Source: Wyeomyia smithii
Taxonomy: Eukaryota; Arthropoda; Insecta; Diptera; Culicidae
NCBI RefSeq assembly: GCF_029784165.1
Contig: NC_073695.1
Span: forward strand, 139,655,762-139,719,761
Length of the DNA stretch: 64,000 bases
Reading direction: 5' to 3'
In this document: piece after piece, positions 57,049-64,000 of the stretch
Numbering within the stretch: the stretch's first letter is position 1
How the letters are laid out: every line of letters starts with the position of its first letter
Program-made: the position numbers and the translations under genes
Notes under the pieces: generated by a model
What the model was told of the DNA's origin: nothing
Databases searched by the model: none
What the model saw: only the letters and a program-made list of their open reading frames with translations

Positions 57049-57911
57049 GGGGACGGGACACGAGGCATATGGACGCTAGGCATATGGATGTTAGGCATAG
57101 TATGCTAGGCATACAGACGCGAGGCATAATGGATACGAGGCATACTGCCAAAAGGCATAACGGACGCGAGGCCAAATGGACGCGAGGCCGAATGGACGCG
57201 AGGCCGAATGGACGCGAGGCCGAATGGACGCGAGGCCGAATGGACGCGAGGCCGAATGGACCCAAGGCCGAATGGACGCAAGGCCGAATGGACGCGAGGC
57301 CGAATGCGATGTTGTACGATCGCATGAGATCCAATAATGTAGCTCAGGTGTTTAAGTTGGGTATAATACCTTTCTTGAAATCTTGCGGCGAAGACGCATA
57401 ATCGAGGGCAAGGAAACGAGGCGGCACTAAGCCGCCGTGGTTTCCGCAGTCCGAGCCGGCCGCCGACCCGCCGTCGGAAGCGGCGGCCTCTCGCACCCAA
57501 ACGACTGATTTACTGGTTTGCTAGGTCTACTCAAACAGAGTTTTCTTCCCTTAGTTAAGTCCGAACGAGCGGTAGCGAGTAAGGACAGCATTCGCTCGAA
57601 CAGCGAGTCGGCCGAAGGCCGCGAGTGTATTGCTTTCTAAATGACACTTTGAAGCGAAATACATGTTATCGAATGTTGTGTAGATGATGACGATAATAAC
57701 ATATTCCACATCACTTCCCCTTGGCCTTGTGTCCTTTCGGCCTTGTATCCATTCGGCCTCGAGTCCATTCGGCCTCGCGTCCATTCGGCCTCGCGTCTAT
57801 TCGGCCTCGCGTCCATATGCCTCGTGTCCGTATGCCTGCCGTCCAATATGCCTAGCGTACTATGCCTCGCGTCCGTATGCCTCGCGTCTATATGCCTAAC
57901 GGGGTGTCATC
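57049..57911. mobile_element. Foldback-like element with inverted minisatellite arms
   Basis: 863 bp flanked by a 9-bp direct repeat GAGGAGTAG (57040-57048 and 57912-57920); the Pao reading frame resumes on both sides. The left arm (to about 57310) holds GGCATATGGACGC-type units, then nine 16-bp units GAGGCCGAATGGACGC. The right arm (about 57721-57905) holds the same two unit types in reverse complement and reverse order. A ~400-bp centre separates the arms and is strikingly GC-rich at 57400-57640, with several hairpins. No transposase is encoded. Inverted tandem-repeat arms and a 9-bp duplication recall Foldback/Mutator-related elements. Confidence 0.8.
57168..57305 (+). repeat. 16-bp minisatellite, nine units
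   Basis: Unit GAGGCCGAATGGACGC repeats at exact 16-bp spacing, with substitutions only in units one, seven and eight (e.g. CAAGGCC). Because 16 is not a multiple of three, the Arg/Trp-rich frame running across it (57069-57401) is an accident of the repeat. Confidence 0.9.
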
Positions 57912-59819
57912 GAGGAGTAGCGTATATTTCATTCTCAATTGCCCACGCTGAACACTCTTCGCATTCCTCGCTGTGTCGTTATAGCTTGTGCTGTTTCTAC
58001 TGAGATACCTCGGAAAGGGCATATGGCACTTGTTTATACTTGCGAAGTACGGACCAAAACGGGAATAATACAGTCCATCTTCTAACTTCTAGATCAAAGG
58101 TCGCACCATTCATCGTGCAGTCGCTGCCTAGGCTAGAGCTGCGGGGCGCTTTGCTTGCTGCACAAGTAGTGGACAAGGTGTTGGATGCCCTTAAAAGCAC
58201 CTATAGGGTCCAATTGTAGACGGACTCGACCTGTGTTCTTCAATGGATCAAAGCACCACCAAGTACATTGACAACATTTGTGGCAAAACGGATCTCAAAG
58301 ATCCATGCACTTTCGGAAAATCATAATTGAAACCATGTACCAGGAATTTTGAACCCCGCAGATTTGATCTCGCGTGGTATTTTACCAATTGCATTGGAAG
58401 AAAACCGCCTTTGGTGGGAGGGCCCAGACTGGTTTAAATGGAAAACGGAAGAGTGGCCCAATAAACCCGATATGACATTGGATACGCGGCGACAAGGCAC
58501 GGTGATATGCGTCGCATCGGACTATGTTCGTTTCTAAATTTTCCGCTTATTCGAGACTCGTTCGGGCAACAGCATATTGGTTACGTTTGATAGCAATTTA
58601 TGTATGGAAAACAAGAATTTACTACCATGCTCCTCAGACACTATCACGAAATATTACTGCATGCAGGCCCTCAACTGCTTCTCACCACAATTCGGTCTCG
58701 ATACTGGCCACTGGGCGGAAGGAAAACAGTCAGAATGGTTGTCCACCAATGTCAGCAATGGTTTAGAGCGAAACCAACATTACTGAAACAACAGATGGGT
58801 GAGCTGCCAGCTGCGCGCGTAACAGTAGCCAAGCTATTCTCTAGAACCGATGTTGACTATTTTGGACCCGTGCATATTCGCGACGGGCGGAAGCGACCCC
58901 AGATTAAAGTATACGTCGCGGTGCATGTGCACTAAGGCAGTGCACATGGAGTTAGTCACTGACCTGTGACCTGTGAAGGTGTACTGATTTGTATACCAAT
59001 AATGGGACAAATTTTGTAGGCACGCGAAACCAATTAAAGGAATTTTGGAAGTTGCTAAAGGACAAAGAGTATCAAGAGAAGGTGTCGAAGGAATGTGCAC
59101 AGAACGGTATACAGTGGTACTCCAACCCACCTAGTGCCCATCACTTCGGAGGCCTTTAGGAGGCTGCCGTCCGCTCAGCCAAATACCATTTGCTTCGTGT
59201 GTTATGAGAAAATACAATTGCATTTGAGGATTTCAACACCTTGTTAAACCAGGTTGAGGGTTGCTTGAAACCGCGCTCACTCACTCTACTGTTGGATGAC
59301 CCAAGTGATATGAAGGCACTAACACCTGGTCATTTTTAAGCGAAGGATCCTTGCGCACTATTCCAGGAGCGGACTACACTGACGTGAATCTTAATCGCTT
59401 GAGTCGACGGCAGCTGGTACAATGGCAGCTGCAAAACTTCTGGAAACTTTGACGGACAGAATACTTATCCCGACTGCAAGGTAGAACGAAAAATTTGGAA
59501 CCTCCGACGAAGGTAGAAATCGGAAAACTGGTGATCATCGTCGACAGCAATTAACCACCAATGCGATGGAAGATGGGTCGTATACATAAGCTGCACCCTG
59601 GTCCTGATGATGTAGTCCGCGTAAACACCGTAAAACCTGCAAAAGGATATCTGTAACGGCCAATCGTTAGACTGTGTAAACTACCATCTCCAGAAACCGA
59701 AAATTCAGCTGACTCGACAAGCAATTAGAACAGTCACGGCTAAGTATCTCCATCCAATGCATCGAGAGGGGTTTGTTTATTTATTTCAGAAGCTCCTGTC
59801 ACTTCAGGGTGGGTGAGGA

Positions 59820-60177
59820 TGTCGGAAGGTACTATCATTTCACTTTGCTACCAAGCCACCCAAGTGAACGTGTGCAGCCACTGTTCTAATCTACACAAAC
59901 AGGGATGCTATCGGAGTGAAGATCGATATCGCTCCATCGATCTTTATCATCGAAGACCTATCGTCAACTCATCGTTAGATTCACCAATCATTAGATCAGT
60001 CTCCAACCGATCACGGCCGCATTCGGGTGTCCCAAGGGGGAACCCAACAATCAACCTAAATAAACTTACATAATATTTGTACGCTAGTCTAAGAATAAAG
60101 TTAATATAATATTACGCGTAGTGTCATCAATAAAACGTTGTTTAAGTGACATCGAGGTGTTTGTTCTGGCACCTACA
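59820..60177 (+). repeat. BEL/Pao element 2 3' LTR
   Basis: Starts TGTCGGAAGG directly after a purine-rich tract and ends GGCACCTACA. It contains AATAAA motifs near 60090 and 60130. The length (358 bp) and TG...CA ends fit a BEL/Pao LTR. No partner LTR is present to confirm the borders. Confidence 0.6.
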
Positions 60178-60645
60178 TTGCCCAGCTCGGAAAGAAATAG
60201 GACCTACAACTCGCCAGTCGGAAAATAACCCACCCCAGGCGGAATCGGAAAGTCAGTCGTCATTTCACCTACAATCAGTGATGTACAGTACAGGATGCTT
60301 ACATGTAGAAATATTACAGTTTATGACGACAGGTAGAAACCTAGTAAGTACACACAACGCCCACATATTCCCTATACTAAAATTGTTAAATATTTTATAC
60401 AGTAATTCCCGAAGAAGGCTAAATGTACTCAGCCAAAACGTAGGACAGTAGACAAACTTCTGTTTCAATTATACTAAGAAGAATGCATGTTGAAATACCA
60501 GAAAATCCAAAATAAAAATAGTCCAAATAGATTTAACTTCTATATATATAAATTAAGTAGAGAGACAGAAATGTCCGAACCTCCATAACTTGGAAATGGA
60601 TTTTCCGATTTGTATGCAATTTTCTTTGTTTTGTTCGTCTTTGTA
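60178..60645. other. Unassigned AT-rich sequence
   Basis: No gene or element recognised. 60560-60640 contains 'cctccataacttggaaatggattttccgatttg', reminiscent of dispersed mosquito repeats (not matched elsewhere in this window). Confidence 0.4.
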
Positions 60646-60800
60646 CACGCAAAAGTTAAAGTCTTACGCAGTCACTGTGTCCTCTCAGTTCACACATTTT
60701 CTGCTCAAAGAACGCACAAAAAATGTGTGGAAAACATAACGCATCAGCTGCACAAGGAATACATAGACATGATTCAAATCCAAATGTGTATCATTACTAC
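60646..60800 (+). mobile_element. Partial relative of the TA-flanked non-autonomous transposon
   Basis: Begins CACGCAAAAGTT just after a TA (60644-60645) and follows the left ~150 bp of the elements at 5768 and 9477 (recurring features: 'gaaa-cgcataacgca', 'tacattgacat-ga' equivalents). Similarity fades after about 60800 and no right end was found. It is an older or different subfamily copy. Confidence 0.55.
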
Positions 60801-62159
60801 ACGGCAAGGCAAATCGTCTTGCACCGTTATTCACGTCCACTATAACCAGAGCCTCACATTGCTAAGCAAAGCGACGCGCTTGCTTGAAGAGAGCAGCAAA
60901 TCTCAAACACCGCTGTGAAATCTGAAATATTTTTCCAGAGAGATATTAAACTGGTGTGATCTTTTTCACACGAAACGACAATACGCTCAAACATAACAGA
61001 GAACACTGCATAACGTGCTTTTACTGTGAGAGAAACACATACACAGGTAGGAAAGTAGACAACGGTGTTTACTATGCATCTCGAAACTGAAAAAAATTAA
61101 TCCAACCGTTCGTCATGCATGTTTGCTCTTCAAATTATATCGAACTGATCTCAGCAGTGTACTTTGCGCGGCGTTCTGCTATGTATTCTCTCTAGAGTGA
61201 TTCACCACTTTTCTCCCGCTCAGCTGTGGTGTAGGCAGGGTTGTCACATTTATATTTTCCTGTATTTTTTTTAGACAAAGTCTGTTTCACTGTATCTCGG
61301 GCAGGAAAATCTGTTTCGAGCAAACTAAGAATGTTGGATGGAAAAATTCTTATTTGCAGAAAATATGTGAACATGTTGGCGTTTTTTGCCTTTGCTTTAT
61401 CTTTTTTTTTTGGTTTTTAACTTTCAATAAGTAAGGCGATAATTAAATGTATTAACTCATCACGGTGATACCGTGATCATTTTTCTCTACATGATGTTTT
61501 TACATGTTTTTGTTAAATTTATCTTTTAAAGTTTTCGTTAATTTAATAATGATATCTCCTTTTTGGTCTGCAAGGTAGCTTTTAGCTTTTAAAATTGAGA
61601 TCATTAGCTTAGTGGCTATGCATTCCCTTGTTTCAACAATATATATAAAAAATATGCGTTCTACATAGGCCTAAGAATTTGGAAATTTCTCACAAGTGAT
61701 CTGTACCGAAAACATAAATTTACCATCCCGCCTTGCGGCACCCAACAATTCAAAACAAGTCAAGTCATTTGCTTGAATAAACATACGTAAAAATCCCGAG
61801 ATATATTTCGAAACGTCAGTTTTTGCGTTTCGTCCAAGCCACATTTCGCTTCTTCTGCATCGGTACTAACATAAACAGTAAGCCTATAAATCTACAGAAT
61901 TAACCGCTACAGTCGACAAACAAATAAACAGTAACATCATTGTTAAATAAAAAAAAATATGAACATATGCAATGTCTTCTCATATTATTATTGATTCAAT
62001 GTTGTTTTAGAATGATCTGATTCTTGAAAATAAATCGATCAGGTAATATATCAATAAAGTTGAAAGAACCTCAATTATAATTATCAGCGACCAATGCTGG
62101 TTACACTGCATCAACGAGAGAAGTCTCCTGAAAAACGTTACCAATACCACTACAAATCA
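60801..62159. other. AT-rich sequence, nothing recognised
   Basis: No reading frame above about 60 residues beyond the first 120 bp, no recognised repeat and no regulatory motif I would defend. Low-complexity T-runs lie at 61400-61430 and A-runs at 61948-61958. Confidence 0.45.
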
Positions 62160-62854
62160 TTATGACGATACCAACACCGATGAAATCATTCTAAGCAGAG
62201 CTGCATGCCACCACGGGTCGACGTGTGGCGATCGTCGAGAGCGCACAATACAGGTGTGACCACTGACAGTACCCAACAGTTCCGGACCACCAGCGGGAGG
62301 TCGCCTAGGGGTGGTGAGCGTCGGACCAGGGACAGTCGACTCCTCGCAACAGCCACAATCACGCGGAAGCACATCTGACGGAGCGAATAGAGCCGCTCCC
62401 AACACCCAAAAGCACTAACCCGCCCATCGGGACTGATGCCAGTAAGGTCCCGATTATGGCAACTGGCAGCGTAGTAAACGGATATGAGCTGGATTCCGGA
62501 ATGGTACCGCGTCCTCGAGCTGGCACCTGCATCGAGCTCCCTTAGTAAAGTCGTGTGACAACGGCTTGAAATGGCGAGGTGGTACCCGGATCAGGGGTCT
62601 CCGTCCCATAGAACCTGGCAGGCCTTCCAATACGTTCCGAGTCTATTGCCTGGTGGGAATCAGGCAGGAGTAGGATCAGATGGTTGTTCCTGACTTGCGC
62701 CGGTCGGTGGAGTCATAGTTGCCCATAAGGCGCTATGACTGCTTACCCTAGCCATGACCTCACTACTTCGGCATAGACCACCATGGGACCACATAGGTGA
62801 CTACTCCATCATGGACACGGATAGCGGCTGGAAGGGGCCCAATTTAACATCAAG
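62160..62854 (+). other. Probable 5' UTR of an R1-clade LINE
   Basis: Base composition changes sharply to GC-rich at about 62160 and remains so to the window edge. The segment lies directly upstream of an R1-like ORF1. No other element end is visible, so the LINE may start here. Confidence 0.5.
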
Positions 62855-64000
62855 ATGAACGCAATCAAAACGAAAGAGACGAGTGCGGAGGGACTACAAA
62901 ATCGGTGAAATCCGGCGAAACTACAAAAAACGGCGAATCCGTCGGTGTCCACACCAGACATCTCGGTAGACGGTCCCTTGCTAGTCAAGGCCGTCGAAAG
63001 GTATATGGACACGCGGCCAAGAGTGACGGCGCTGTCTGAACAACTTGATGCCATAATCGAGTTCTTGGCGAACAGGCGAAACATCGCTGGCGAAGAAACA
63101 GGAGATATAAACCATTTCTTAATATAAATGGAAGTCAAATTCGTTTCCTAATTCATATTCCTTTCAGAGAGCGAGTGATGGCGCTATAACCATAGTACTC
63201 AAGCTCCAACCGTAACAGTTGAAGCGAGTAAAGGCGCTATATCCTTGGTTTTGATACCCGAACATAAGGAGAAAATACTTATGTTCCATCCCATGAGATT
63301 GGTCAACAAAGGAGTGTACTTTCTTAGCTTTATCACTCCCAACGAATTAGGTATATTACTTCTTACATACGGATCGGTTGGTACGGATTGTCCCCGATCT
63401 TAAATTATATTGTATTATATTGCGCTACACAGTAGGCCTGGCCGTTGACAAGAAAAATGTATGGAAATCATTTTTTTTAAATGATGGATATCATTTTCCA
63501 GGATCCTTTCAAGTACTGGCTGTGTTAGTGTAGACTAGACTAGAACAGGCGAAACATCGCTGGCGACCTGAAGCAGAGCCTCCTCCTGCTACGGAGCACC
63601 ATTGATGAAGCCAGAAAGGAGCACGGAGAACTCGTAGCTCGGGTGAAGGCGGTGGAGAAAGCGGCCAGGACTGGGAGGGCGACTGCATCTAAAGAGGTGC
63701 AGACAGACGCCCCTCGTTCACGTCGGTCTGCTTCACGGGGCAGGTCGCTAAGTGAACGAGGCAGTTCCCGGGGGAAACGACCCCCGGGAGCACCAAGAAA
63801 CGACTGGTCGTGCTGCTCCCACGGGAAAACACGCCAACTGGTTCAAGGGCCACCACGGAAAAGGCACAGGTGGAGGCTACGGGCAACCCTTGGACTACCG
63901 TAGAGGGTAGGAAGCGTCGGGAAGGTGCGACGCGACATGATGGCGGAGCGGCCAGAGGACCAAAAAAGGGCGCGGAGTAGGGGTGATGCCCTCATACTCA
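62855..64000 (+). pseudogene. R1-clade LINE ORF1 (N-terminal part), runs off the window
   Basis: The frame from ATG 62855 codes for a Gag-like ORF1 N-terminus. It is interrupted by TGA at 62906-62908, then open to about 63127. After removing the insertion at 63094-63542 the frame continues with a coiled-coil-like stretch (LKQSLLLLRSTIDEARKEHG), an Arg/Ser-rich region and a 'PWTTVEGRKRRE' block. It closes with a 'GDALIL' block near 63990, typical of R1/LOA ORF1. Frameshifts near 63800 and 63975 break it. Zinc knuckles and ORF2 would lie beyond the window. Confidence 0.65.
63094..63542. mobile_element. 449-bp insertion with 24-bp direct repeats
   Basis: Identical 24-bp repeats (63070-63093 and 63543-63566, GAACAGGCGAAACATCGCTG plus GCGA) flank an AT-richer segment. 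The R1 ORF1 frame is colinear when insert and one repeat are removed. No inverted termini, poly(A) tail or ORF are present. The element type is unknown. Confidence 0.7.

Larger units (their letters stand above)
54202..59720 (+). pseudogene. BEL/Pao element 2 gag-pol remnant
   Basis: Gag begins at ATG 54202 with a ~110-residue helical N-terminus (LTELREKFGELV). Gag knuckles follow near 54975-55110 (CPACPENHWLYSC; CCNCFKRGHQ). The protease motif LLDSGLESNFIS lies near 55400, and an FGWVVSG element typical of Pao pol near 55780 in the plus direction. RT blocks run from 56050-56650 (VRVVLDASC; YIDDLG near 56615). RNase H-like PRLELRGALLAAQ is near 58128 and NPADLISRGI near 58350. The integrase zinc-binding region is about 58620-58760, catalytic DYFGPVHIRDG near 58855, NNGTNFVGT near 59000 and HHFGGL near 59135. 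More than ten frameshifts and stops separate these. The 863-bp insertion at 57049-57911 splits the region after RT. Confidence 0.8.
54043..60177 (+). mobile_element. BEL/Pao retroelement 2, decayed, with nested insertions
   Basis: This continues the leader interrupted by E1, then gag, protease, RT, RNase H and integrase of the BEL/Pao type in many frames, a purine tract (about 59804-59819) and a 3' LTR (59820-60177). It differs in sequence from BEL/Pao element 1 (no PHD finger or long coiled coil), so it is another lineage. An 863-bp foldback-like element is inserted between its RT and RNase H regions. The 5' LTR was not found. It is heavily decayed and inactive. Confidence 0.8.

Noticed and set aside
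57168..57305. CRISPR-like array
   Set aside because: Units are contiguous 16-mers without spacers and form one arm of an inverted repeat in a eukaryotic setting.
57069..57401. 110-residue Arg/Trp-rich open frame
   Set aside because: It is generated by a 16-bp tandem repeat read in three frames; no independent coding evidence.
62809..63138. Minus-strand 109-residue frame
   Set aside because: It is antisense to the R1 ORF1 N-terminus, whose plus-strand reading has the recognisable ORF1 features.
1..64000. Host protein-coding or tRNA genes
   Set aside because: I looked for exon-like frames, conserved protein motifs and tRNA-like boxes and found nothing I could support; a dedicated tRNA or homology search could still find something small.

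Overview
This looks like 64 kb of intergenic insect DNA, most likely from a culicine (Aedes-type) mosquito. The evidence is a Tc1/mariner-group transposase with D,D37E spacing (the ITmD37E type known from mosquitoes) and several dispersed repeats I associate with mosquito genomes. Other pointers are gypsy-, BEL/Pao- and R1/Jockey-type elements and the AT-rich, microsatellite-bearing background. I found no convincing host gene, tRNA, rRNA or CRISPR array. Almost everything I can identify is a mobile element or the remains of one, often nested.

Layout, left to right. 1053-7364 is a left-truncated, internally deleted gypsy-type LTR element on the minus strand (E3). It carries a 2.6-kb dispersed repeat in its tail and a 1.03-kb TA-flanked non-autonomous transposon in its LTR. 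7487-8430 is the 3' end of a LINE (minus), cut by an ITmD37E copy (8431-9310). That copy is itself truncated by a second, about 98-99% identical copy of the E3 segment (9311-11145). 11198-13345 is a LINE 5' UTR plus ORF1 without ORF2 (minus), with a 423-bp insertion. 13902-18460 is a decayed BEL/Pao element, followed by a ~125-bp minisatellite, other repeats and a LINE reverse transcriptase fragment. 20530-24110 is a dispersed repeat (family B) built of promoter-like modules, with a TTAA-flanked MITE inside. 24272-25577 is a nearly intact ITmD37E.

26243-41182 is a 14.9-kb minus-strand gypsy-type element (E2) with 683-bp LTRs and a GCCT target duplication. It is broken by frameshifts, a LINE insertion, a 566-bp tandem duplication and a second family B copy. 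42617-54038 is a much younger plus-strand relative (E1; 681-bp LTRs with three differences, CCGG duplication). It sits in the 5' leader of a second decayed BEL/Pao element (about 41880-60177), which also holds an 863-bp foldback-like element with inverted minisatellite arms and a 9-bp duplication. From about 62160 to the right edge is the 5' part of an R1-clade LINE with a 449-bp insertion flanked by 24-bp direct repeats.

E1 is the most complete unit: LTR, primer-binding site, long leader with a 147-aa ORF, gag, pro-RT-RNase H-integrase, then 3.2 kb with no ORF, polypurine tract and LTR. It is not clearly autonomous. Compared with E2 it carries an in-frame UGA in gag and an in-frame loss of about 165 codons between RNase H and integrase. 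The points most worth a second look are the foldback element, the promoter-module repeat, E1's leader ORF and large non-coding tail, and the two insertions with 24-26-bp flanking repeats. All comparisons were made by eye within this window; no database was consulted.
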